Below, one piece after another: positions 1 through 11,141 of a stretch of DNA of 64,000 nucleotides. The DNA comes from Garcia nutans (taxonomy: Eukaryota > Streptophyta > Magnoliopsida > Malpighiales > Euphorbiaceae). Each line of letters starts with the position of its first letter. Position 1 is the stretch's first letter. The stretch lies in contig CANTUV010000022.1 of assembly GCA_947685225.1 (NCBI GenBank), forward strand, positions 8,474,501-8,538,500. The letters run 5' to 3'. The position numbers were made by a program, and so were the translations under genes. The notes under the pieces are model-generated. The model saw nothing but the letters and a program-made list of their open reading frames with translations. It was not told the origin of the DNA and searched no databases.

Positions 1-2105
1 GGAGAATATCTCTGAGAAGGTATTATGCCTCTTGCAGATCTTCTCAATTGAGGCGGTTCTTCTGTAGGAGCTGGTTCAGCATCATTCTGTACTGGTTCTT
101 TCATCTTTTGGAATATGAACAAAAGCCCTGCAGCCAAATACTTTAAGATGATCGTGAAAAATATCTTTTCTGGACCACACCTTTTCTGGAACATCTCCGT
201 TGAGGGAGGTTGAAGGTGAAAGGTTAATTAGGTATACTGCAGTTCTCATTGCTTCAGCCCAAAAGGTCTTTGGAAGTTTGGCATGAGAGAGCATACATCT
301 AACTCTTTCTACAATGGTTCTGTTCATTCTCTCTGCAACTCCATTCTGTTGTGGAGTTTTGGGAACTGTCTTCTAAAGTCTGATGCCGTGTTCTAAGCAA
401 TACTTCTCAAATGGTCCTCTGTACTCGCCACCATTATCAGCTCTAACACATTTCAACTTTCTTCCCGTTTGTCTTTCAACACTGGCATGAAAGACCTTAA
501 ACATCTCCAGTACCTGGTCTTTTGACTTTATCGGTAAAGCTCACACCTTTCTAGAATGATCATCAATAAAGCTAACATAATACGAGCAACCACTTAAAGA
601 TTTATCAATCATTGAACAGACATCAGTGTGTATCAATTCTAGAATACCAGGCATTCTCGATGGAGAAGGGGATCTTTGAAAGGCAACTCTATGTTGTTTA
701 CCAGATAAACAATCAGTGCATGTTTTTAGAGGCATACTTTTCAAAGATAGCATTTTCTTCTTGGTGAGAGTCTCCATTCCTTTCTCACTCAAATGCCCAA
801 GTCGTTTGTGCCATAAATCAGCAGATGAATCTTCAGCTGCATTTGCCACTCCGGTGCAAACCTTTGCTTGAGTGTAGTAGAGAGTGTTGAACTTCTTTCC
901 TCTACCTACACCAAGTTTCCTTTTGTAAGCTTCCATGTTCTGTTGACAAACAGATTTGCATAACCCAATTCATCAAAACGATGAACTGAAATTAGATTAA
1001 AGTTTGTTGTAGGAGTGTATCTCACATCTTCCAACCAGATATCATAACCAGTATTGGTTTTGATACATATCGTTCCAATACCGCAATTCTTCACAAATGT
1101 GCCATTTAAGGTCTTGACATGGCTGTAATCTCCGAGAGTAAATGAAGAAAAACATTCCTTCTTAGAAGAAATATGATATGAACATGCAGAATCAATAATC
1201 CATAAAGAATCTTGACTAGTGGAACATTCACTGAAACCAGCATGAGAAATCAGCGCACTTCCATTGCCAAGTGCTTCGGCATCAATAGCTACTGAAGCTA
1301 CCTCTGCATCGTCTTTCTTTTCTTCATCATTTTCTTTGGCTCGTTCCTTCTTCCACTTTCTGCAATGCTTTTTGATGTGACCAGGCTTGCCACAATGATA
1401 GCAAGTGACACCTTTTCTTGACTTGGATCTCCTCCGTGAACTGTCACGTTTTTCTGAATTTTGAGAATGTCTGGTTTTGCTTCTCCCCCTCCTTTCTGTA
1501 ATTGAGACCAGTGCATCTGAACTGCTACTCGTACCATGCTCCTTGCGTCTGATTTCTTCATTCAGAATGCTTTCCTTAACTGTAGCTAAGGTCAAATTTC
1601 CTTCTGGCATATTATTGAGCGTGACAACCAGCGTCTCCCAACTGTCCGGCAAGGAACTTAATAAGAATAGTGATTGTACCTCATCATCTAGCACTATTTT
1701 TGACGTTGACAACTGGTTCAAAATTTCTTGAAATTTGCTCAAGTGATCTGAAGCATTTTCGCCATGTCTATACTTCAGATTTACAAGCTTTCTGATTAGA
1801 AAAGCTTTATTCTGAGCAGTCTTTCGCTCATACATATCTTCCAGCTTCTACCACATTGTATAAGCATCTTTTTCATGAGCGATGTGATTAATGATGCTCA
1901 TTTCAACAGACTGTCTGATAGTTCTAGCTGCTTTTCTATCAGTCAACTTCCAGACGGCCTCATTTTTATCTGCTGGCTTGACTCCTTTTAACTCAATAGT
2001 CTAAAAGAGATCTTTGCAACATAGAAGATCTTCCATTATTATCTTCCATACCGCATAGTTTGATGAGTTGAGTTTAACCATCGTGCCCGTTGTTTTATTG
2101 TCCAT
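1..2105 (-). pseudogene. Decayed Ty1/copia gag-pol (gag, protease, integrase part)
   Basis: Remnant of a copia polyprotein read right to left from an ATG at 2105. Gag occupies about 2105-1330. A CCHC zinc knuckle (CYHCGKPGHIKKHC) lies near 1410-1370, followed by a protease-like WIIDSACSYHIS segment near 1205, where the usual D-S-G is D-S-A. The GAG-pre-integrase HKRLGH motif is near 805, and integrase continues with FIDDHSR (about 560), RADNGGEY (about 440) and PQQNGVAER (about 340). Breaks: in-frame stops near 2003, 1850, 540 and 375, a frameshift near 912, and an internal deletion near 85-100, where the integrase sequence jumps into the proline-rich linker that normally precedes reverse transcriptase. 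RT and RNase H would lie beyond the left edge. The element is clearly non-functional. Confidence 0.9.
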
Positions 2106-2456
2106 CTTGATTTGTGCAGAATACTACCACCAACAAAAAATTCGTATATGTAAATAGTGTCGTATACGTAAATAGTAGTATATATAAATAGTAACAGTAT
2201 ACGTGAACAGTAACTGTATTTGTGAATAGTAACCGTACACGTAAATAGTACTATACGTGAAATAGTGACGTACACGTGAATAGTATACTACCTTTGGGTT
2301 ACTATTTTACTATTCACCAAAAATAAAATTCTGCAACATTTTTTAGAATGGACTGCACCGATGGACTCGTCGCAATTTTCTCGTCGTCGTGATATATTTA
2401 TTTTTAAAATATATTCACGGATCCGGTACCGCTATCTGGACCTGCCGAAACCTTCG
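2106..2456 (-). repeat. Copia 5' leader with degenerate tandem repeat
   Basis: Untranslated leader between the primer-binding site and the gag ATG of the minus-strand copia element. At about 2140-2305 it holds repeated variants of a unit resembling GTATACGTAAATAGTA, with spacings of about 15-25 bases. No coding function is visible. The ORFs here are artefacts. Confidence 0.7.
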
Positions 2457-2468
2457 GCTCTGATACCA
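2457..2468 (-). other. Primer-binding site (initiator tRNA-Met) of the copia element
   Basis: The minus strand reads TGGTATCAGAGC two bases inside the LTR end. This is the standard complement to the 3' end of initiator tRNA-Met that primes reverse transcription in plant copia elements. It fixes the orientation (minus) and the inner LTR boundary. Confidence 0.9.
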
Positions 2469-2470
2469 CT

Positions 2471-2869
2471 TGTTAGGGCCCCCGAAATTAAAATTACGAG
2501 AATAATAAAAATAGCGAAATAATAAAATACGACACACAAGAATTTACGTGGTTCACCCTTAACTTTTTGGGCTACGTCCATGGGATAAAATCCGAATAAT
2601 TCTGCTACTATTAAAAATAACAGGCTTACAAAGAGAATAATACAAAAAATAGTGGCACTCACCAAAGTGTTTCCCAAACCTCACTATTTTTCTCGACCCG
2701 AGTCTTAAGACCCTTCCTAAGACTGAATAATCCTCTCTTCACAGATTAATTTTTTTTATCTGTGGCTCAGACTATCCCTTGGCAATTCTCTCCTCTATTT
2801 ATAGGGGAGAGATGCTGAAAATTAAACATGTTTTTGCCCTAAAATTAGGCCACCAAACTTTGCCTAACA
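2471..2869 (-). mobile_element. 5' LTR of the minus-strand copia element
   Basis: On the + strand the segment starts TGTTAGG and ends CCTAACA, a perfect 7-bp terminal inverted repeat with TG...CA ends (399 bp). The inner end abuts the primer-binding site. A TATA box, CTATAAATAGAGG on the minus strand, lies at 2792-2804, so U3 is short. The outer boundary rests only on the inverted repeat because the partner LTR is outside the window. Confidence 0.75.
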
Positions 2870-3624
2870 AATTTAAACTTTAAATTTTTAAAGTTAATAT
2901 TTTTGACCACGTTTTCAATTCCTTCTTCTTCCTTTTTTTTTTAATATTATCATGTGGTGAGTCCCACTTGGAGACACCAACCAACATAATGCATAATTTA
3001 TCTTAATTTAAAAATATAATTATAATTTTATCTTAAAAAACTAAATTGGAAATAGAAATATTTAAATATTTTTTCCTACTAATAATTGGCACTTTCACAC
3101 AATAAGAAGATATTTTGGTGTTATCAATCAATAATTTAATGAAAATAAAAAATCAATAATTCAATGAAAAGATAAAAGAAAAATAAACGATCCTAATTAA
3201 TGATATAACCTGACTGTTTAATGGAAGAAATAAGAAGCCGAATAAAAGAAGATGTCGGCCATTTTCTTTTAACCAATGCATGAAAAAATATGGAGTGCAA
3301 ATGCGTTTAGAAATCTATTCTTCTGCTTTTGCGTCAAAATCATTTTAATTTATTTTCTTATTAAGTTATTTAAGGGTCTCAAAAAATATTTTGTTATTTT
3401 GTAAAAATATCAATTAAAGAGAGAATCATATATTTTTTTTCAATTTAATATTTTAGTAAATAATTATAAATAATTTTTTAAATTTCAATAAAATTATATC
3501 AAGATTAAAAACAAAAATATAATTTAAGGTAACTTGGTACGTATTTACCCATTTGCAATTCTTTGAGCCGTCTAAAGCCCTAAAAAGAATATAATTGAAG
3601 TCAAAAAGATATAATTTTAATAAG
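2870..3624. other. AT-rich intergenic DNA, no gene seen
   Basis: AT-rich sequence with homopolymer runs. Short ORFs are low-complexity and show no domain or splice structure. I see nothing I can name. Confidence 0.6.
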
Positions 3625-4526
3625 AGTTTTGACAAAAAAAAAATCACAAAAAATAAAAAAAAATAAATTTATCATATTTTTAAAATATTTTTAAATTTAT
3701 AAAAAATTATAATTAATTTACTAAAATATTATATTTATATAATTTATTATAAATTTATTATTAAATTATTATAATTTTATTATAATTTTTTATTAAAACC
3801 AGAGGAAATCCATTAATTATAACAAAACAATACAATAAGCCTTGGAAACCCAAAGCTAGAACCACAGAAAAATAGTCATCCATCCCCATAACTAACAAGC
3901 TTAAAACCAATAAATAATACTTTTTACAGATCGACGACCTAAACTAAGGGAGGCCCACCAAAGTGAGAAGGGCAACAGCCCTATGAAAAAATATAAATTC
4001 AAATCAAAAGTCCCATGCATCCTCGATACCAAAAAAGACGAGGAAAGAAGTTGCCAGAAAAAATTAAACCTGGGACTAATGGGAGACAAGCTCAGATAAG
4101 ATCAAGAATGCAAACTGAAAATAGAAGCCATATATCTCCATAATCTGGCCGAAGAACTGAAGCAATGACCAAAGAGTCTCAAGGGGTAAGAAAATATAGA
4201 TAGTAACTTCTGAATGACCAAAGAGTCTCAAGGGGTAAGAAAATATAGATAGTAACTTCTGAAGGCACAGAAAATGGATGCTTATCTTCTGCAAATAAAA
4301 AGACCATCGTTAAGCTTAGATCTTGATGCAGACTCTACAGACAACAAAAATTTCTGTCAGAGCACCACCACCAAAAAGAAGCCTCAAGATAATAATAAGC
4401 TATCAATATTTATTATGAATTTATAAGTTTACATAATTTTTTGTGAATTTATTATAAAATAACTAAAATATTTTAATAAAAATAAAAAAATTTTATAAAA
4501 AATTATGGAGGGTGTAATTTTCTCAT
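3625..4526. repeat. Dispersed AT-rich repeat, copy A, split by an insertion
   Basis: The left part (3625-3796, starting TTTTGACAAAAA) and right part (about 4405-4526, ending GGAGGGTGTAATTTTCTC) match the two halves of the repeat found whole near 14591, 35447 and 35855. The roughly 600 bp between them (3797-4404) are less AT-rich and unrelated. On the minus strand that insert ends in an A-rich tract, which could be the 3' end of a LINE, but no coding motif supports this. Confidence 0.5.
4164..4263. repeat. Perfect 49-bp tandem duplication
   Basis: A 49-base unit beginning AATGACCAAAGAGTC occurs twice head to tail (4164-4212, 4213-4261) with no differences. This points to a recent slippage or unequal-exchange event inside the inserted segment. 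Confidence 0.9.
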
Positions 4527-5934
4527 TGTAATATTAAAAATTACCATATATGACATTTTTTAAAATTTTTTCAAAATATCTTATAATTTTTGTAAGTTTA
4601 ATATATTACACCTATATTTTCAAAAATAAGATATGTCTTTGATATATTAAATTTATACCTAGTATTTTTAATTTAAAAATTGAAAAGTAAATATTTCAAA
4701 AAAATTATTTTTGAAAGTATTTTTTTAGAGGCTATTCTTTAAGAAAAATCCCATTTTAGTTTTCGAAGTTTTATTAATGTTATATTATAATGAAGTGAAG
4801 GACATTAAAAATGTTTACCTTAAAATTGAGAGCAAAGTCATGCAAGTATCAAAGAGGCAACATTTGGTTGTAACTAGGAAGGGTTAAAATTTCCCTGAAT
4901 AAATGATTACGGACCCTATTGAAAAAGACTACACGACTCTTACTTCACCTTTACAAAAGCTGACTTTTTTTAAAATAATAATAATAACCAATTTTAATCT
5001 CGGTTTAGCCAATAGCTAGCTATCATTAAAACACAGTAACTTTTCAAACTGTACTTCTACTTTATTTATTTTTACCATCTTTTGCTCCTTTTTTTATGAA
5101 GGAAAGAAACGAAAGGAAAGGGCGATGTGAGTAAGGTCACGTGTAAGAGGGATGAGCAAGGCCTGCAATTGCATCTAAATTCATGAAAAATTACAGTGTG
5201 ATATAAATAATGACTGTTTGTTTTGCTGTAGGGAGGATTTTTTTTGTTTCTGTCCAAATGCGCTGTGTGGGCTCAGTTTCAAGCAATTAGGATTGGGTCA
5301 GACAAACATGACCCAATCACCCTCTCTCTTTCTCTCTGTACTGTACAGGTTGAGAGAGCTTTATATACAAAGAGATTTGCTTCCAACCCATTGATTTAAA
5401 TATAGGCTGTTTCATATCGAAACGGCCGATATTATCAAAATATAAAGATAGCGATATGAGTTTCGCCGTTATATAAATAGAATTTTTAAAATTTTGAAAA
5501 TCACAAAAAATCGACATAATAAGTCGTTGAATCGGCCGATATATTCCGTTTTTAGATTGATGAACCGACGAGTTATTTTTAAATTGAAACTGTGAAATTA
5601 AAAAAAGAAAAAGAAGAAGAAGGAGAAAAGAATGATTTTGACTTTGCAACTGAAGAAGAAGAAGATGAGAAGGAACTGTGAAATACTGAAAGTGAATAGT
5701 ATTTTTTCTTTGAAGCGAAAGAAAGAAGAAGAAATAGAAGTAATTACTTATTTAAAAATAAATAATTAAAATAATTAAAAAATAAAAATAAAATATATTT
5801 AAAGAAAGAAGAAAAGAAAAAATACTGTAAGCAAAGTTGTGGCTCTAATTACTGGGGAAGAGATGGGTATATAAACATTTTGTTACCGTTAGGCTTAATA
5901 CCTTCACCCCATGCATTTTTTCTAAATAATATAA
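4527..5934. other. Intergenic DNA with a short perfect palindrome
   Basis: AT-rich, with no recognisable gene. A perfect 10-bp inverted repeat, GATTGGGTCA / TGACCCAATC with an 8-base loop, lies at 5291-5318. The stretch 5392-5620 shares words such as ggccgat and cgaaacgg with the hAT-like repeat at 6118-7051 and may be a distant fragment of it. ORFs here are low-complexity. Confidence 0.5.
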
Positions 5935-6283
5935 AACTTTTTTAATTATTATTAAAAACTATTTCATTGTTTCTATATAGTTTTTTTTAAAGCTTGTTTC
6001 TATATAGTTATTTTTAAATAATTTTCGATAATAATTAAATTTTTATTATTATTATGGATCAATTTTAATATATATTATTAATTTATTTTTTATAAAAAAA
6101 TTTTATTTTTTATTTTATATTGGTTCGATTTATTGCGTTTTACCGATTATGTTACTCGATTCATCCGATTTCGCAATTTAAAATGTATTCGCGGTAGCGA
6201 TAGCCGATTGAGACCGTTTCATGATTATTCAGTCCGTTTTCATTTTACCCTGACCGATTTCGATTCCGCAAAGTAATACAACT
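5935..6283 (+). repeat. hAT-like 3' terminal segment, copy 1
   Basis: Direct repeat of the segment at 6715-7051. Shared landmarks in order are a TTGATAATAATT-like stretch, a TTATTATTATGG stretch, then a cluster of words around ACTCGATTC(A/G)TCCGATTT and GCCGATTGA. This copy lacks the terminal CCCTG seen in copy 2, so it is truncated. Confidence 0.55.
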
Positions 6284-6540
6284 CCAATTTCAGTAAATTA
6301 TTTCAAACCTACAAAGTAATACAACTTCAAATTTTTGTGAAACTCAAAATGTTTCAGACCCACAAAATAATGCAACTTCAAATTCAACAAATTATTTTGA
6401 TGTGTTCTCATATGTGTTTCAGCAATCAGACTCATATCATTCAAGGTGGAACAACCAAAATCAAAATTATGATGATGATAAACAAAATAATCAAGATCTT
6501 CCCCGACATTTTTTTTTGTGGTAAATTAGTTTATTTAATT
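6284..6540 (+). pseudogene. Possible hAT transposase C-terminal remnant
   Basis: The + strand from about 6318 to 6537 is open in one frame. It is rich in Asn and Gln, then has an acidic stretch, and ends HFFLW before TAA. It lies directly upstream of non-coding sequence that ends in a hAT-like terminus. That position and composition would fit the tail of a hAT transposase, but there is no dimerisation domain or other diagnostic motif. It could equally be chance. Confidence 0.25.
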
Positions 6541-6714
6541 TAATTTTAAGTGGATACTAATAATTATTATATAGCATATATTTTCGAATTAGATTATTTT
6601 TCCTTTATTTTTAATCATTGAGTAAATAATTATTATGATTATTATTATGATTATTATTTCTAATTTAGTAATTTTTTTAATGCAATTTAGCAATGTTATT
6701 ATTTATAAAATTAT

Positions 6715-7051
6715 AATATTTATTTAATTATTGTTAAAAACTATTTACTTATTATTATATTATTATTTTTAATTAAGTTTTGATAATAATTTGATCTTTA
6801 TTATTATTATGAATCAATTTTAACATATATTATTAATTTATATATTGTAAAATATATTTATTTTTTTATTTTATTACGGTCTGATTCATTCTGTTTCACC
6901 GATTTCGTTACTCGATTCGTCCGATTTTATAATTACAACTACATTCACGATAGCAGTAGCCGATTGAAGCCGTTTTATATTAATTCAGTCTGATTCCATT
7001 TCACTGCAATCGATTTTAATTTCGCGATCGATTTCGCAATTTAAAACCCTG
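6715..7051 (+). mobile_element. hAT-like 3' terminal segment, copy 2
   Basis: Second copy of the direct repeat, ending CGCAATTTAAAACCCTG. On the other strand this reads CAGGG..., the form of many plant hAT terminal inverted repeats. No matching left end or 8-bp target duplication was found. It lies about 400 bp upstream of the IDD start codon. Confidence 0.45.
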
Positions 7052-7190
7052 TTCTAACCATTTACCTGCATAAGTGTGAAGAGAAAGGAGAGGGGAGAGT
7101 GGGGAGTCAATGAGAAGAAAAAGAACCATAGCCCCATGGCAAAACACAAAAGCTTAAAAAAGCTTAAAAGCTTAAAGAAAGTTGATTGCA

Positions 7191-7330
7191 GAAAGCAAGA
7201 GCTTTTCTTTCTCCACGTTCTCTCTCTTTCTCTGTCTTAAAACTTTTCTTTCTTTTTCTTTCTTTTCTTTTTTTTTTCTCTTTCCTTTCCTTTCTTTCCT
7301 CTCTCTCTCTCTCTCTCCCTCTCCCTACCC
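7191..7330 (+). promoter_or_regulatory. CT-rich 5' leader or core promoter of the IDD gene
   Basis: A long pyrimidine-rich tract with (CT)n runs ends about 130 bp before the IDD ATG. Tracts of this kind are common in plant core promoters and leaders, and GA/CT repeats are the known target of BBR/BPC proteins. No TATA box is evident. Upstream at 7149-7176, AAAGCTTAA-like words repeat three times. The transcription start cannot be placed. Confidence 0.4.
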
Positions 7331-7462
7331 ATTTTCTTCTATCTATCAGTAAAGCTGAAAACCCCACTACACCACAAACTTCACCACCTGTACAGGGTAA
7401 AGATTGATTTCTTTCACTTCACCAATAACAACATATAGTCTCCAAATCCCAACAATCCATCC

Positions 7463-9753
7463 ATGCTAGACAGCACCAACACTACCACCATCATCACCAC
7501 CACCACCACCACTTCAAGCGCTGCTCCTTCTCCTTCCTCTGATCTCTTATTCCCTGCCTTGGATAATGGGCTCACCAACAAAAGAAAAAGAAAACCTGCA
7601 GGAACCCCAGGTAATTTGTATTCTTATTTACCCAACTCCAAGAAACAAGATTCAATTCTTGGGGTTTTTTTCTTTCAAGAATACAATTCTTGTGTTTTCT
7701 TTCTTTTAATCATTTCTTTTTTTGCTATTCAAGATTACAATTATTGGGTTTTCTTTTAATTGGATTTTCTTGTTTTTGTTTGTTGAAATATATATATATA
7801 TATATATATATATAGATCCAGATGCAGAGGTTGTATCTCTATCGCCGAGGACTTTACTTGAGTCAGATAGATATGTGTGTGAGATCTGTAACCAAGGATT
7901 TCAAAGAGACCAGAATTTACAAATGCATAGGAGAAGACACAAAGTGCCATGGAAGTTGTTGAAGAGAGAGACACAAGAGGTGAAAAAGAGAGTTTATGTG
8001 TGTCCAGAGCCAAGTTGCTTGCACCATGATCCTTGCCATGCTTTAGGAGATCTTGTTGGTATAAAGAAGCATTTTAGAAGAAAACATAGCAATCACAAGC
8101 AATGGGTTTGTGAGAAATGTTCTAAAGGTTATGCTGTTCAATCTGATTACAAAGCTCATCTCAAGACTTGTGGTACTAGAGGCCACTCTTGTGACTGTGG
8201 CCGTGTCTTTTCCAGGTAAATTCTTTTTCTTTTTCAATTTAAATTAATTTCCTCTCAATTAATTATATATATTATTCCATTCGCAAACCCTAAAAAACCC
8301 CACATGAAAACCCGAGTTTTTTTTTCAGTAAAGACTTTCCTATTTTCTGTTTTGTTTTTGTTTTGTTCTTGTTAGTGATCCCATTTAGAAATCCATTCAG
8401 TCTCATACTCATTCTTTTTTTTCTTTTCTTCTTTTTTTTTCTAATGAATAAAAAAAGGAATTTTGATCCATAATATTATTCTAATAAATCCAAAAATGAC
8501 TACTTCATTCGTGGCCTTGAATGTGATGATGCGATCCAGGCTCGGCTTCTTCCAACTAGAGTTTCCATTGGTTAAACTTAAGTAATTAACAATAACAATA
8601 AATAAAGTAATAAAGTAATCTTCAAACTCATAGACCCCATCGCACATATATGTTTTTTAAAGCTTGTCTGTGTAGTTTATTATTATTAAATATATACTGA
8701 ACCTAGTCATCATACAAATCCATGGTACAGATCCTTAAATCAATATTATAATATTTGTTTCCAGGCAACCCTACAAGAGTAAACATAAACCTTACTAATT
8801 TTGCCTGTTGTAATTGCCAACTTGGTTATCATAATTAGAATAAAAAAAAATTTCATCGAAATTAGAATCATTATTTTATAATATATATTCATTATTCATT
8901 TGATAATCAGATTGAGTAATTCCCGAAAGTTTTATTGTTTTTTTTCAGGGTAGAAAGTTTTATCGAACACCAAGATGCTTGTACAGTAAGGCGAGCTCAA
9001 CCTGAACCACAAGCATTACAGGCTGCTTGTTCTTCAAGAACAGCTTCCAGTACTAGTCCTTCAAGTGATGCTAATTTTAGCATCACCCCATTGCCTGGAT
9101 TGCCAATACCAAAACCAACTGAATCTGTGTTTCTATACTCATCTTCTGATAGAAATGATGCATCTACTTCTAATCATCATCATCACCACCAGCAACAAGA
9201 ACACAATCTTGAACTTCAACTCTTACCATCATCCACAACAGCTCGATTATCGCAAAAGCCTGATCAAGAACGTTACCCTACAACTTTAAAGCTTTCAATA
9301 GGTTCGAGTGATCGAAGAGGAGTGGAAAAAAATAATGAATCAAATCCAACAAGTGTTGTAAGTAGAGAGATGGAGAAGATTAGAGCGAATGATCCAATTG
9401 TTGAAGCTGCGAAGCTCAAAGAGTTGGCAAATGAGCAGTTGAGGTTAGCAATGGCAGAAAAGGCCTATGCTGAAGAAGCTAGACAACAAGCAAAGAAACA
9501 ACTCGAAATGGCTGAACTAGAATTTGCAAATGCTAAAAGAATAAGGCAACAATCTCAAGCCGAACTTGAAAAGGCTCAAGTATTAAGAGAACAAGCCACC
9601 AAGAAAATAAGTTCTACCATCATGCAAATCACTTGCCAAGCTTGTAAGCAACATTTTCAAGCTCCGGCGGCTGCGGTGGCTGCATCAGCTGACGAGACAT
9701 CCCTTGCCATGAGTTACATGTCCTCAGCAACAACTGAAGGGGAAGGAGAGTGA
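7463..9753 (+). CDS. IDD15: INDETERMINATE DOMAIN zinc-finger transcription factor, IDD14/15/16 (SGR5-like) clade
   Basis: Three exons, 7463-7610, 7816-8215 and 8949-9753, joined at GT-AG sites, give 450 residues. A KRKRK nuclear-localisation stretch is at 40-44. The ID domain of four zinc fingers runs about 69-194: C71/C74/H87/H91, C112/C117/H135/H140, C148/C151/H164/C168 and C175/C177/H190/C194. After it come LxLxL-type LELQL (about 270) and LKLSI (about 296), a long coiled coil (about 323-408), a TCQACK cysteine pair (about 412/415) and the tail SYMSSATTEGE. The coiled coil and tail mark the IDD14/15/16 clade rather than the MAGPIE/JACKDAW group. Arabidopsis IDD15/SGR5 acts in shoot gravitropism and organ orientation as a nuclear DNA-binding protein. 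ACSSRTAS and the pre-coil region look closest to SGR5, but a single orthologue is inferred. The ATG at 7463 is the only start giving a full-length N-terminus. Confidence 0.93.
7611..7815 (+). other. IDD intron 1 ending in a (TA)n microsatellite
   Basis: A 205-bp intron, donor CAG|GTAATT, acceptor TATATAG|ATCC. A TA dinucleotide run (about 7789-7814) extends right up to the acceptor AG, so the polypyrimidine-rich stretch is displaced upstream. If the intron is retained, the exon 1 frame continues 49 codons into it and stops at 7757-7759, giving a 98-residue product without zinc fingers. Confidence 0.85.
8216..8948 (+). other. IDD intron 2
   Basis: A 733-bp intron, donor CCAG|GTAAAT, acceptor TTTTTTCAG|GGTAG. 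It splits an Arg codon inside the fourth zinc finger (VFSR/VESF). The interior is T-rich with no coding motif. Confidence 0.9.
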
Positions 9754-11094
9754 TTAATTAATATAATCCCAATTCAAAAAAAAAATAATTGGGTTTTAGA
9801 AGCAAATTAAAACCGTTGGTGAAGCTTTTGATTTGATTTATATTTTGGGTTGTTGGTTTATATTTTGGGTTGTTGGTTTATATATGAAAAGAAAAAATAT
9901 CTTGCTCTGGCCATATATTCAAAGTAGGTAATGTTTTTAATTAATTAACCATTGTTAAATTAATTAATTAAATTTTGAGTGGTGCAAGGGTTATTCTCAA
10001 TTATTATTGTACTGAATTTAAAAAGAAAAATTATAATATAATAATAATGTAAATATATGCCTTCATTTGTTTTAATTTAAATTACGAAAAACAGACACCA
10101 TGATTGTTCTTTATTATAGTACATGTGGTGCATTATTTACACGAAGATTCTCAGGAAAAGAAACTGAAACCACATTATTCAGTTGACTTATTATCATTTG
10201 AATTTTCTTTAAACTTCTTTACTTAGCTTTTTTTTATTGAAAGACAATACCCTCTAATGATATCTTTTCTTAATTAGAAGTTATCGAGTGGTTTTTTCTA
10301 ATAGTAGCAGAAATGAAAGCTTTTTTTTTTTTTTTGTAATTTTAACTAATGGGTGGACTGTGATTGTGCATGTGCCCGTTGGTTTTGAATGGATTTTGTT
10401 TTGATTTGCAATTGGGTATGTGTTAAAGGTTATAATTGTGTCAACAAAAAAGTGTAATGATGAGAGACATGAAGAAAGATAGAAGAAGGGGGAAAGAGCT
10501 GACTTTAAAATCGATAAATTAATATTTAATATAATACAAAGGAGGTTGTCTACAATTCATACCCAACTTTAGCTGTTGAAACCCAATAAAAAAATATTAC
10601 GTTAAAAAAGGAAGGTTTCAAAGGTTAGGCAAAGGCATGCATAATCTTACATGTAGATATGTGCATGTTAAGCAAAGATAAACAAAAGCAAACATATGAT
10701 TTTATTTAATAAATTTTGTCAAATAAGTTAGATTTTTCTTTAAAAAATAAAAAGAAAGAAAGAAAAAGAGCATTTCTGAATATGAAAAAAAAATGAAAAA
10801 AATGAAATAAGATTAATGATTGTAAATTAGAAATAAAAGGGGAGAGGGGAGGGGGACCATATTACTAAAAATTAGGAAGAAGTATTCAAAGGTTCTGACT
10901 CTTATTTCAACCCAAATTCAATGCTTTATTTTACATATAGAGGAAGAGGGAAGGGGGGGAAAAGGAATGTCATTTTCATAGCATTTGTATCGCCTTTAAA
11001 TGTTTATAAAAACGCCATGTTTTTCAGTGCCACAGTTGAAATGGTTATGGACAGTCACTCGTCCCTTTCAATTCATCTACACACTTACTCAAAT

Positions 11095-11141
<47 letters not shown>

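Noticed and set aside
5317..5649. 110-residue minus-strand ORF with a hydrophobic start resembling a signal peptide
   Set aside because: The hydrophobic start comes from an AAG/GAA-rich stretch; the rest shows no family motif and overlaps repeat-like sequence.
7186..7407. 73-residue ORF in the IDD leader as an upstream ORF
   Set aside because: It starts at TTG rather than ATG and is encoded by the CT-rich tract.
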